Below are positions 19,883 through 27,844 of a stretch of DNA of 64,000 nt, one piece after another. The notes beneath the pieces were generated by a model that ran no database searches, was not told the DNA's origin, and saw only the letters and a program-made list of their open reading frames with translations. The translations under genes were made by a program, and so were the position numbers. How positions within the stretch are numbered: the first letter of the stretch is position 1; every line of letters starts with the position of its first letter. This DNA is from Sinorhizobium sp. BG8 (GTDB lineage: Bacteria > Pseudomonadota > Alphaproteobacteria > Rhizobiales > Rhizobiaceae). Location of the stretch: contig NZ_CP044011.1 of assembly GCF_016864555.1 (NCBI RefSeq), positions 3,181,501-3,245,500 on the forward strand, in the 5' to 3' direction.

Positions 19883-20412
19883 CCACAGCACCCGCACCAT
19901 CAAGGATTTTCGGCATCGCCGGCTGGAAGAACTCCGGAAAGACCGGACTGGCCGTCCGGCTGGTCACCGAACTGACCGCTCGTGGCTACCGCGTGTCCAC
20001 GATCAAGCACGCCCATCACGATTTCGATATCGACAAGGTCGGAGCCGACAGCTTTCGCCACCGGCAGGCGGGCGCCCATGAGGTCACCATCGTCTCCGGC
20101 ACGCGTTTCGCCATCATGCACGAGCTGCGCGGCGACCCGGAGCCGACGCTCGCCGAAATCCTCGCCCGCCTTGCTCCTTGCGATCTGGTCCTCATCGAGG
20201 GCTACAAGTTCGAGCCCGTCCCGAAGATCGAGGCACGACGGACCGAGGCGGCCAACCGCACGCCGCTTGCTCCACTGGACCCCCACATCGCCGCCATTGC
20301 GGCCGACCACCAGGTGGAGGACACAACCCTGCCGGTCTTCGATCTCGACGATACGGACGCCATCGCGGACTTCATCGAAAAAACGGTCGGACTTGAGCGC
20401 CCCCGCCCCTGA
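19879..20412 (+). CDS. mobB: Molybdopterin-guanine dinucleotide biosynthesis protein B
   Basis: GTP-binding accessory protein of the MobA reaction. 177 residues with P-loop GWKNSGKTGLAVRL at the N-terminus, the STIKHAHHDFDIDKVGADS segment and LVLIEGYKFEPVPKIEA, all typical of MobB. The start overlaps the mobA stop as ATGA, so the two are coupled. If the mobA frameshift were real, mobB translation would probably drop too, because ribosomes in the wrong frame would not reach this stop. It converges on the OmpA-family gene, with a shared terminator between. Confidence 0.93.
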   Translation: MTTAPAPSRIFGIAGWKNSGKTGLAVRLVTELTARGYRVSTIKHAHHDFDIDKVGADSFRHRQAGAHEVTIVSGTRFAIMHELRGDPEPTLAEILARLAPCDLVLIEGYKFEPVPKIEARRTEAANRTPLAPLDPHIAAIAADHQVEDTTLPVFDLDDTDAIADFIEKTVGLERPRP

Positions 20413-20543
20413 TCGGACCAGCCCAGAATTTGCCAGTCGGCCTATCGCCACTACGCTCGGACGAATGCGCCTCACGCAACATCCCTGCGTCTGCCCCACT
20501 GCCGCGGCGAGCGGGACGCGAATTTCCGCAGCCCCAAAACAGA

Positions 20544-20575
20544 AAAGGCCGCCCGGCATGTCCGGGCGGCCCTTT
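20544..20575. terminator. Bidirectional terminator between mobB and the OmpA-family gene
   Basis: Perfect 10-bp GC stem (20547-20556 with 20562-20571, 5-nt loop). It is followed on the minus strand by TTTTCTGTTTTGG and on the plus strand by TTTCT. It mainly serves the OmpA-family gene. Confidence 0.8.
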
Positions 20576-20594
20576 CTCGTACTTGTGATGCTTC

Positions 20595-22577
20595 TTACTC
20601 GGCCGAAGCGACCGGCTTCACCAGCGGCGTGACACGGCGGATCGTCACGCGGCGGTTGAGCTGCTCCGGACCATCGGTCTCGACCTTCAGGAAGCGCTCG
20701 CCGTACCCCTGGGTCGCGAGGTTCTCCGGCTGAATGCCGTAGACGTCCGTCAGGACGTTTGCCACGGCTTCCGCGCGCTCGTCCGAGAGCACGAGGTTCG
20801 ACTCGTCCGATCCGACGGCATCCGTATGCCCTTCGACCAGGAAGGTCTCGCTCGGATCCTTTTCGAGGATCTCGTTGATCGCATCTGCGACCCTGCGCAG
20901 CGACGACGCCTGCGACATCGAGATCTCCGCGCTGCCGGTCGCAAAGGTGATCGTATCGAGATCGATGCGGCGCACCTTGTCGCGAATACGGGCCGAGTAC
21001 TTCACTTCGTCCAGCGAATAGACCCTTTCGACCGGCTCGACCGGCGGGGCGTCGAGGAAGGCCTCGTAGTCGCGGTTCACATCCGTCGACGTGTCGATGA
21101 TGTAATCCTCGACGGGGACGCTGAGACGCATCGGCGGCAGGTAGAGGCCCGGATCGCGGAACGGCGGGCGGCTCTCCATGCGATCGATCTCCGGCGCATA
21201 GAACATAACGAATTCCTGGCCGTAGTTGTTGATCCTCGAGCGCTGGATGATGTCGCCGTAGCGGTCGCGGATCGTCACGATCCGCTCCCCGTTCGGACGC
21301 TCGATCACCTCGCGGACCCGACCGTATTCCAGGCCTTCGTAGTAGACGTGCTGGGAGTTGCGGGCGAGACGAACGCGATCGTCCGAGCGAACGATGACGC
21401 GGTTGTCGACGTAGTACACCGTGCGATTGTCGTAGCGGCGTTCGACGCGCATGCCCTCGCGGTCATTGTACTCGGGGCGACGGTCGAAACGGCGGCCCTT
21501 TTCACGCTCGGCCGATTCGATCTTCACCGGACGACGGCGATTTCCGTCGCGGTCCACCTGCGAGTCTGCATCCGATTTCGGCACCCGAACCTTCACGTTC
21601 TGGCGTTCCTCTGCCCGCTTCTTGCGCTGCTCTGCACGGGAAAGCCCCTTCTGGCGGTCGGCATCCTTGTCGCTGTCGAGCACGGCCGCGCCGCCCTCGA
21701 TCGGCAGATCGACCGTCTCGGTCGTGCGGGACGGATCGCGCGCGATTTTCTCACGCTCGGGATCCTTCTTGCGCCGCGGACGCTCGCCCGCTGCATCCTG
21801 CTTGTCAGACTGCTGGCGCTCGGCGTCCTGCTTCTTGCGGCGGTCGCTCTGCTGCTCTTCTTCCTGGCGGCGCTCTTCGGCCTGCTGGGCCTTCCTGCGC
21901 TCTTCCTGACGGGTTTTCCAGGTTTCCTGATTCTGTTCTTCCTGCTGGCGCTCGGCTTCCCTGCTACGCTCCTCGCGCTGCTTCTGGCGGTCGCTCTTCT
22001 GCTCTTCCTGCTGGCGCTGCTCGGACTTGCTGCGCTCTTCACGCTGCTTCTGGCGTTCGCCCTGCTGCTGCTCTTCCTGCCGCTGCTGCTTGCGTTCCTG
22101 CTGCTGCTGTTCCTCGGCCTGCTGGGACTTTTTGCGGCGCTCTTCCTGCTGCTGCTTGGAGCGCTCGCTCTGCCTCTGCTCTTCCTGCTGGCGCTGCTCG
22201 CGCTGCTTCTGGCGTTCGCCCTGCTGCTCCTTCTGCTGCTGGCGCTCTTCCTGCTGCTGCTTCTTGCGGCGTTCTTCCTGCTGCGTCTTCCAGGTGCCCT
22301 GATTCTGCTCCTGCTGCTGGGATTCCTTGCGGCGCTCCTCGCGCTGCTTCTGGCGCTCGCCCTGTTGTTCCTTCTGCTGCTGGCGCTCCTGGTTCTGCTG
22401 GCGGCGCAGCTTGCGCAACTCCTCCGGCGACATGTCCGGATCGGCCTGGACAGTGATCACCTGCGACGCGACTGCGGGATCCATCGTCACATGCATGGTA
22501 GCGGCCTGACTCGGCTGCCACACCAGCGAGACGAGCGGCAGCGCCACCGTGGCCAGGAGTTTCGTTCGATTACCCAT
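20595..22577 (-). CDS. OmpA-family protein with long Q/E/R-rich coiled-coil region
   Basis: 660-residue exported envelope protein. Signal peptide MGNRTKLLATVALPLVSL to PSQAATM. Residues of about 45-285 are almost entirely Gln, Glu, Arg, Lys, with recurring blocks such as QQQKEQQGERQKQREERR and TWKTQQEERRKK, predicting a long coiled coil or extended rod. A beta-rich middle follows (DRDGNRRRPVKIES, RVEVRYDNRTVYYVDNRV-like strands). The C-terminal OmpA domain (about 540-655) has TFATGSAEISMSQASSLRRV and FLVEGHTDAVGSDESN, the peptidoglycan-binding signature. The ATG (22575-22577) follows GAGGGAAGAG. Probably links the outer membrane to the wall across a wide gap. Confidence 0.9.
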   Translation of the reverse strand: MGNRTKLLATVALPLVSLVWQPSQAATMHVTMDPAVASQVITVQADPDMSPEELRKLRRQQNQERQQQKEQQGERQKQREERRKESQQQEQNQGTWKTQQEERRKKQQQEERQQQKEQQGERQKQREQRQQEEQRQSERSKQQQEERRKKSQQAEEQQQQERKQQRQEEQQQGERQKQREERSKSEQRQQEEQKSDRQKQREERSREAERQQEEQNQETWKTRQEERRKAQQAEERRQEEEQQSDRRKKQDAERQQSDKQDAAGERPRRKKDPEREKIARDPSRTTETVDLPIEGGAAVLDSDKDADRQKGLSRAEQRKKRAEERQNVKVRVPKSDADSQVDRDGNRRRPVKIESAEREKGRRFDRRPEYNDREGMRVERRYDNRTVYYVDNRVIVRSDDRVRLARNSQHVYYEGLEYGRVREVIERPNGERIVTIRDRYGDIIQRSRINNYGQEFVMFYAPEIDRMESRPPFRDPGLYLPPMRLSVPVEDYIIDTSTDVNRDYEAFLDAPPVEPVERVYSLDEVKYSARIRDKVRRIDLDTITFATGSAEISMSQASSLRRVADAINEILEKDPSETFLVEGHTDAVGSDESNLVLSDERAEAVANVLTDVYGIQPENLATQGYGERFLKVETDGPEQLNRRVTIRRVTPLVKPVASAE

Positions 22578-22933
22578 GTCTCTTCCCTCGTGTTCCATCG
22601 ATTCCGTGTTTCGGCGAAGCCTTGACCAGCCGTTCGGGGCCTTTTTGTGTTCGCCGTCACGCACGTACGAACGCTTCGCCGGCCTTTGTCGAAGCAGTAT
22701 CCATTTCTGCCTTAACTCATGATGAACGAAGCGTTTTCGTTGGGTTCAGGTCGCCATGGCACGAAATGCGCTGCTGCGCAGGATGTTCCTCACATCAACC
22801 CGCCGCCATGGATTAGCAGTTGATTTTTTTAGTGGAAGCGGACGAATATCGCGGCAAGTGGACGGGGTCGTCCACTGTCACCCGGCCGCCCGATACAAGA
22901 ACAAGCCGGGCGCGGCCAACAGAGAGGATCATT
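22578..22933. other. Intergenic region between OmpA-family gene and amino-acid ABC transporter
   Basis: No supported gene; the frame at 22622-22816 lacks a ribosome site and protein-like composition. It should carry divergent promoters. A sigma-54-like motif lies at 22757-22771 (separate entry). Confidence 0.45.
22757..22771 (+). promoter_or_regulatory. Possible sigma-54 (-24/-12) promoter for the amino-acid transporter
   Basis: TGGCACGAAATGCGC matches the -24 half of the RpoN consensus fully (TGGCACG). It keeps the GG-N10-GC spacing but has GCGC instead of TTGC at -12. It lies about 165 bp before the binding-protein gene. Nitrogen-regulated transport would make sense, but the match is partial. 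Confidence 0.25.
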
Positions 22934-23722
22934 ATGCAAATTTCAAAACGTCTTGCCGTTCTGGCGTCCGCCGCCGTGTTCAGCCTTTTTGCTGGCGTGG
23001 CGATGGCAGATGGCGAGAAACTGGTCATCGGCACCGAGGGCGCCTACCCGCCCTTCAACAATCTCGAGGCGGATGGAACGCTCACTGGCTTCGACGTCGA
23101 TATCGCCAAGGCCCTGTGCGAAGAGATGAAGGTCGAATGCACCTTCGTGACGCAGGACTGGGACGGCATCATCCCGGCTCTGATCGCCAAGAAGTTCGAC
23201 GCGATCGTCGCCTCCATGTCGATCACCGCAGAGCGCAAGGAGAAGGTCGACTTCTCCAAGAAGTACTACAACACGCCCCCGGCGATCGTCGTTCCCAAGG
23301 ATTCGGAAATCACCGAGGCGACGGCCGCGGCACTTGCCGGCAAGTTGCTGGGCGCGCAGTCGTCCACCACCCATTCGAACTATGCCGAAGCCCACATGAA
23401 GGACTCGGAGCTCAAGCTCTACCCGACCTCCGACGAGTACAAGCTCGACATCGCCAACGGCCGCATCGATGCCGTCATCGATGACGTCGTGGTCCTCTCC
23501 GAATGGCTGAAGTCGGACGACGGCACGTGCTGCAAGCTTCTCGGCACCCTGCCCGTCGATCCCGTCATCAACGGTGAAGGCGCAGGCATCGCGGTGCGCA
23601 AGGGCGAGACCGCGCTGGCCGACAGGTTCAGCGCCGCGATCGCCGCGATCCGTGCAAACGGCAAGTACCAGGAAATCAACGCCAAGTATTTCCCCTTCGA
23701 CGTCTATGGCGATTCCGACTAA
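22934..23722 (+). CDS. Polar amino-acid ABC transporter, periplasmic binding protein
   Basis: 262-residue substrate-binding protein of family 3 (lysine/arginine/ornithine/histidine type). Signal peptide MQISKRLAVLASAAVFSLFAGVAMA. The mature part has the family-3 signature GFDVDIAKALCEEMKVECTF, with the preceding GTEGAYPPFNN; the Asp and Arg ligand contacts are expected in DWDGIIPALIAKKFDAIVASM and TAERKEKVDFS. The ATG follows GAGAGGATC. It is the first gene of a transport unit with two permeases and is separated from them by an intercistronic hairpin, which would raise its level above theirs. Basic amino acid or opine specificity is likely but unproven. Confidence 0.93.
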   Translation: MQISKRLAVLASAAVFSLFAGVAMADGEKLVIGTEGAYPPFNNLEADGTLTGFDVDIAKALCEEMKVECTFVTQDWDGIIPALIAKKFDAIVASMSITAERKEKVDFSKKYYNTPPAIVVPKDSEITEATAAALAGKLLGAQSSTTHSNYAEAHMKDSELKLYPTSDEYKLDIANGRIDAVIDDVVVLSEWLKSDDGTCCKLLGTLPVDPVINGEGAGIAVRKGETALADRFSAAIAAIRANGKYQEINAKYFPFDVYGDSD

Positions 23723-23778
23723 GGGCAGTATCCCCTCCTCATTCGCGGATTTTATCATCCCATGAGGATAATGAACGG

Positions 23779-23807
23779 ACGGGAGGGCTTGCTCTCCCGT
23801 TCTTTTT
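23779..23807 (+). terminator. Intercistronic terminator/attenuator between binding protein and permeases
   Basis: Ten-base arms (23779-23788 and 23791-23800, one G-T pair) form an 8-bp-plus stem followed by TCTTTTTG. Its place after the binding-protein gene is usual in such operons and gives excess binding protein. Confidence 0.65.
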
Positions 23808-23883
23808 GTCTGAGAACATCACAAGAGCGGCGCGCAAAAGTGCCGAGCAATAACAAGCGCGAAGCGCAGGGGGTTCAATTGGC

Positions 23884-24687
23884 ATGAGCGGATTGATTGC
23901 CGCCATCGTGGATGCCGTTTCCGCCTTTCTGGGGATGGTCGATCCTTTCTGCGGGCCTATCGGTCTGCTCCGGATATTCGCTGGAGAGACGCTGCTTGCC
24001 TGCGGCGACGCGGGCTGGGGAGACGAGATTGCGCTGGGCTTCCTCGTCACGGCGACGCTTGCAATCGCAACCCTTCCCGTCGGCCTGTTCTTCGGCTTCT
24101 TCATCGCGCTCGCCAAGCAGTCCGAGGAAAAGTCCCTTCGGCTTGCGGCCAATGTCTACACCACCATCTTCCGTGGCCTGCCCGAACTCTTGACCCTCTT
24201 CATCGTCTATTACGGGCTCCAGATCGTCGTTCAGAACTTTCTCACCGCAATCGGCTACGAGCAGGCGATCGAAATCAACGCCTTCTTCGCGGGCATGATC
24301 GCGCTCGGTGTCGTCTTCTCGGCCTACTGCTCCGAGGTGCTGCTGTCCGCATTCAAGGCGATTTCGCGCGGCCAGTACGAGGCCGGCTATGCACTCGGCC
24401 TGCACCATGGCCGCACCATGCGGCTCATCATCCTGCCGCAACTGGTACGCGTCGCGCTGCCGGGGCTCGGGAACCTGTGGATGGCCCTCCTCAAGGATAC
24501 CGCGCTCGTCTCCGTCATCGGGCTGCCGGACATCCTGCGCCAGACCGGCGTCGCCGCCCGCGTGACCAAGGAGGCCTTCCTCTTCTACGGGCTTGCCTGT
24601 GTGCTCTTCCTGGTCCTCGCCTTCCTGTCCTCGCTCGTGTTCTCGAGCATCGAGGGTTGGGCCAAGCGTTCGGAGGCCGGCCGATGA
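23884..24687 (+). CDS. Amino-acid ABC transporter permease (HisQ/OccQ type)
   Basis: 267-residue inner-membrane permease of the His/Glu/Gln/Arg/opine family. TM segments are visible, starting with GFLVTATLAIATLPVGLFFGFF. The conserved FRGLPELLTLFIVYYG motif follows, and the EAA loop is EAGYALGLHHGRTMRLIILPQ. The N-terminus carries about 50 residues before the permease core, including GDAGWGDEI, typical of the ArtQ/HisQ subgroup. It overlaps the next permease as ATGA (24684-24687). No ATP-binding gene follows, so the complex must borrow an ATPase encoded elsewhere. Confidence 0.92.
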   Translation: MSGLIAAIVDAVSAFLGMVDPFCGPIGLLRIFAGETLLACGDAGWGDEIALGFLVTATLAIATLPVGLFFGFFIALAKQSEEKSLRLAANVYTTIFRGLPELLTLFIVYYGLQIVVQNFLTAIGYEQAIEINAFFAGMIALGVVFSAYCSEVLLSAFKAISRGQYEAGYALGLHHGRTMRLIILPQLVRVALPGLGNLWMALLKDTALVSVIGLPDILRQTGVAARVTKEAFLFYGLACVLFLVLAFLSSLVFSSIEGWAKRSEAGR

Positions 24688-25514
24688 CGCACGTGACAAC
24701 CCTGATCCCGCCGCAGGCGCCGCCGCCCGCCCCGCCCCCGCGCTATACGGTCTCCCGCTTCGTGGGCACGGTCGCCATGGGTGTGTGGCTGGCCCTCGCC
24801 ATCGGCATCTTCCTCACCGTCGTTGACGGCTGGGATCCGGAAAAGTTCGCCAAGTACGGGCCGAGCTACCTCTCCGGCCTCGGTGTCACGCTGTCCCTCG
24901 TCTTCCTGTCGATCGTGCTTGGCGGCATTCTTTCCCTGCCGCTCGCCTTCGCGCGGATGTCGAAGAACAAGGTCCTGTCCTGGATCGCCTACATCTATGT
25001 CTATTTCTTCCGCGGCACGCCGCTCCTGACCCAGCTCTTCCTCGTCTATTACGGCCTCGGAAGTTTCTCCGCGGAACTGAAGGCTGCGGGGCTGTGGTGG
25101 TTCTTCCGGGACGCCTGGAACTGTGCCCTGCTCACCTTCACGCTCAACACCGCCGCCTACCAGGCGGAGATCCTCAGGGGCGCCATCGAAAGCGTGCCGC
25201 GCGGCCAGCGCGAAGGTGCCTCCGCCCTCGGCCTGCCCTCCAGGATCGCCTTCTTCAAGGTGATCCTTCCCCAGGCGATGATCGTCGCGCTGAGGCCCTA
25301 CGGCAACGAGATCATCCTGATGATAAAGGGGTCCGCCATCGTGGCGATCGTCACCGTCTTCGACCTGATGGGCGAGACCCGGCGCGCCTTCTCGCGCACC
25401 TTCGACTACCAGACCTACCTCTGGGCGGCGCTGATCTATCTGGTCATCGTGGAGCTCTTGAGAAACCTGTGGGCGGTTCTCGATGCAAGGCTGACGCGCC
25501 ATCTCAAGCGCTGA
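24684..25514 (+). CDS. Amino-acid ABC transporter permease (HisM/OccM type)
   Basis: 276-residue partner permease. A Pro-rich cytoplasmic N-terminus (PPQAPPPAPPPRY) is followed by about five TM helices. Family motifs are YIYVYFFRGTPLLTQLFLVYYG and the EAA loop EGASALGLPSRIAFFKVILPQ. It starts inside the stop of the preceding permease, so the two are made as a pair. The operon ends here: the next gene, usg, is 180 bp on with its own AT-rich promoter region, and no nucleotide-binding subunit is present. Confidence 0.92.
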   Translation: MTHVTTLIPPQAPPPAPPPRYTVSRFVGTVAMGVWLALAIGIFLTVVDGWDPEKFAKYGPSYLSGLGVTLSLVFLSIVLGGILSLPLAFARMSKNKVLSWIAYIYVYFFRGTPLLTQLFLVYYGLGSFSAELKAAGLWWFFRDAWNCALLTFTLNTAAYQAEILRGAIESVPRGQREGASALGLPSRIAFFKVILPQAMIVALRPYGNEIILMIKGSAIVAIVTVFDLMGETRRAFSRTFDYQTYLWAALIYLVIVELLRNLWAVLDARLTRHLKR

Positions 25515-25623
25515 AGGCGCGGTCGTACCGACGCGGTCGCCAACAGGCGTCCGCTCTGGCAGCACTCACCGGACACTGCTGCTAAGCATCTGTATTTTCA
25601 GAATTATCTGTTTTGATCGATAA

Positions 25624-25640
25624 AAATCAAGGATTGATTT
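25624..25640. promoter_or_regulatory. 17-bp palindrome upstream of usg
   Basis: Perfect inverted repeat AAATCAA-GGA-TTGATTT in an AT-rich stretch (25600-25640) that stands out in this GC-rich window. It is 57 bp before the usg start. A related ATCAA/TTGAT pair occurs just upstream (25614-25630). It could be an operator for an Fnr/FixK-like or other regulator; the spacing differs from the 14-bp Fnr box. Confidence 0.4.
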
Positions 25641-25696
25641 ACCGATCAGGTGCTCCAATCATAGGGACCATCATTCACCTGGAAATGAGGTCTCGA

Positions 25697-25963
25697 ATGA
25701 CGACAGACATGGAAATGCAACTCAAGGGTTACGGGATCACGACCGCGCAGATCCTCTACCGGATGCCCGACCATCCCGCGTTTCTCCAAACCTACATCTG
25801 GCAGCAATACGATCTCGCTCCGGAGTTTCCGGAAATGCGCAGCTTCCTGAAGTTCTGGCAGGAGAAGCTGGACGGTCCCCTTCATTCGGTGCGCTACATT
25901 CATCGCAAGCTGATCTCTGCCACGGAGTGGCGCGCGCTGAAGGGTGAGTTCATCATCAACTGA
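25697..25963 (+). CDS. usg: Usg family protein
   Basis: 88-residue cytoplasmic protein of the Usg family, named from an ORF beside tryptophan or other biosynthetic genes. The whole family pattern is present: LKGYGITTAQILYRMPDHP, LQTYIWQQYDLAPEFPEM, FWQEKLDGPLHSVRYIHRKL and a final GEFII. No function is established. The ATG at 25697 follows ATGAGG. The frame is open further upstream, but conservation starts here. It is convergent with the DUF2270 gene and only 10 bp from its end. Confidence 0.9.
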   Translation: MTTDMEMQLKGYGITTAQILYRMPDHPAFLQTYIWQQYDLAPEFPEMRSFLKFWQEKLDGPLHSVRYIHRKLISATEWRALKGEFIIN

Positions 25964-25973
25964 GCCGCCTGCA

Positions 25974-26699
25974 TCAGACGTGGACGTCGCCCTCGTCGCC
26001 ATCCTTCTCAGACCGCCCGACGACGAGCGCGCCATACAGGATGAGAACATAGGCGATCGCGACCGCGCCGATCACCACGCCCCCGTTGATCGGCCCGAGC
26101 GTGGCATTTGCGAGCACGCGCTCGATGGAAAGTCCCGCCTCGTCGTTCTGGCCACCCGATTGCATCGTCGAAGAGGAGATCTTGAGCGCCCAGGCGAGAA
26201 GCAGGATCAGGTACATCCAGCCGTAGTTGCGTCTCAGCCGGCGACAGGCCGCCGCGCGATAGCTGATATGGAAGGCGGGCCGCCTGAGGCTGGCTGCAAT
26301 CGTGTTCGCCCATTCCGGATTGACCACGCCGCCGGGACCGAAGAATTCCGCGAAATAGTTGCGCTCCATCTGCCGGACCCGCATGCGGTAGACGTCGAAG
26401 AAGCGGTAGCGCCGCGCCTCGATCAACAGCAGCAGGGTGACGAGCAGCATGGCGAAGAGAAGCACGCCGTGGTGAGAATTGGGCGTCGACAGCGAAACGG
26501 ATAGGAGCGCCGCCACGACGGTGATCGCCCAGTTGCTGGTGCGGTCGATCCGGTCGCGCCACCCGGCCATGCGCGCGAGCTCCCCGCGATAGTAATGCAC
26601 CATCGCGTTCATTGCCTCGATCGGGCTTGCCGGCAATGCGGGTCCCGATCGCCCGCTCTTATCCATTGCGGATGGGAAGGCAGATATTTCTCCCGACAT
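25974..26699 (-). CDS. DUF2270 integral membrane protein
   Basis: 241-residue membrane protein of the DUF2270 family. The family core NAMVHYYRGELARMAGWRDR is followed by two close TM helices (WAITVVAALLSVSLS and GVLLFAMLLVTLLLL), then the charged YRFFDVYRMRVRQMERNYFA loop. Two more TM helices lie near the C-terminus (YLILLLAWALKI and VVIGAVAIAYVLILYGALVV), so about four TM in all. The ATG (26697-26699) follows CCGGAGAAA. Function unknown; it stands alone between usg and the methyltransferase gene. Confidence 0.88.
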   Translation of the reverse strand: MSGEISAFPSAMDKSGRSGPALPASPIEAMNAMVHYYRGELARMAGWRDRIDRTSNWAITVVAALLSVSLSTPNSHHGVLLFAMLLVTLLLLIEARRYRFFDVYRMRVRQMERNYFAEFFGPGGVVNPEWANTIAASLRRPAFHISYRAAACRRLRRNYGWMYLILLLAWALKISSSTMQSGGQNDEAGLSIERVLANATLGPINGGVVIGAVAIAYVLILYGALVVGRSEKDGDEGDVHV

Positions 26700-26848
26700 C
26701 GGCGTTTCTCCGGACTTTTTTCTTGTTTTTGCGGCCCTGATGATGCGCCCGTTCTCAAAATTGATAAACTGCAAAAGTGATCGGAAGCGCTCCCCTGGCG
26801 TGGCTGCGCCATTGCCAAAGGGTCGGCAGGGACCTATGAAGGCGCCCC

Positions 26849-27661
26849 ATGAAGAAGATCGACGAAGAAGCGCTTGCGCGGGCCTACAATCGCGCGCTGT
26901 CCCTGGAGAAGTCCGGGCATTTCGACGCCGCGGCCGATGCCTATGCGGAGGTGCTGGCGCTCGATCCAGAGGACCACGGCGGCGCTGCGGTGCGGCTGGC
27001 CTCCATGGGCCGGGGCGACACACCTGAAAAGGCACCCGACGCTTACGTCACGACGCTCTTCGACCAGCACGCCGAAGTGTTCGACGATGTGCTGGTGGAC
27101 CAGCTCGGCTACTGCGTGCCGCTCTTGGTGCGCCAGCGCCTGCAGGCACTCGAGCTCGGTCCCTTCAAGCGTGTCCTCGATCTCGGATGCGGCACGGGCC
27201 TGACGGGCGGCGCACTCAGGGACATGGCCGAGGACTTCACCGGCGTCGATCTCTCGGAGAACATGGTCGAGATAGCCCACGAGAAGGACCTCTACGAGAC
27301 CCTCTACGTCGCCGAAGCCGTAGACTTTCTCGACGACAACGAGGACGAGCCTTTCGACCTCGTCACCGCGACCGACGTCCTGCCCTACATGGGCGCACTG
27401 GAACCGCTGTTCTTCGGCGCCGTGGACAACATGGAGCCGGGCGGATTCCTCGTCTTCTCGTCCGAGACGCTCCCCGACGAAACTTTCGCCGGCCGCAATT
27501 TCATGGTCGGCCCGCACCAGCGCTTCGCCCATTCCGAAGCCTATGTGCGTGACAGGCTTGCCGCCACGGGCTTCGAGATTCTCGACTTCTCGGAGATTAC
27601 GGTGCGCATGGAAGAAGGCGAACCGATCGCCGGCCACCTCGTGGTCGCCCGGCTGAAGTGA
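26849..27661 (+). CDS. TPR-containing SAM-dependent methyltransferase
   Basis: 270-residue cytoplasmic protein. A single TPR-like hairpin lies at residues 8-45 (AYNRALSLEKSGHFDAAADA YAEVLALDPED). A class I methyltransferase fold follows: motif I VLDLGCGTGLTGGAL (about 110-124), an acidic motif II GVDLSENM and a motif III region LVTATDVLPYMG. The C-terminal half fits the family of predicted rhizobial TPR-methyltransferases. The target is unknown; small molecules and proteins are both possible. A GC-rich hairpin with a poor T tract follows the stop. Confidence 0.88.
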   Translation: MKKIDEEALARAYNRALSLEKSGHFDAAADAYAEVLALDPEDHGGAAVRLASMGRGDTPEKAPDAYVTTLFDQHAEVFDDVLVDQLGYCVPLLVRQRLQALELGPFKRVLDLGCGTGLTGGALRDMAEDFTGVDLSENMVEIAHEKDLYETLYVAEAVDFLDDNEDEPFDLVTATDVLPYMGALEPLFFGAVDNMEPGGFLVFSSETLPDETFAGRNFMVGPHQRFAHSEAYVRDRLAATGFEILDFSEITVRMEEGEPIAGHLVVARLK

Positions 27662-27670
27662 CCTTGCCTC

Positions 27671-27691
27671 CCGCCGCCTTCCCGGCGGCGG
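27671..27691 (+). terminator. GC-rich stem-loop after the methyltransferase gene
   Basis: Perfect 8-bp stem (27671-27678 with 27684-27691, 5-nt loop) 9 bp after the stop, followed by CCGTTCCCTCC. Weak T tract. Confidence 0.4.
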
Positions 27692-27844
27692 CCGTTCCCT
27701 CCTGACTTTCCATGCTGCGGAAACGTTGCATCCGATCCTATACCTATGCGTGTATTATTGAAATTAATCACGCGTGACGTGCAGATTCATCTTGAAGCAA
27801 CCATAAGATGGCGTATGCTTTTCGGTTAAACCGGAGGGCGAAGA

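Noticed and set aside
20826-22625. Long plus-strand open frame of 599 codons, extremely Leu/Phe-rich, looking like a polytopic membrane protein
   Set aside because: It is the exact antisense of the Q/E/R/K-rich OmpA-family gene; CTG and CTC-type codons arise from complementing CAG, GAG and AAG. No ribosome site or family match.
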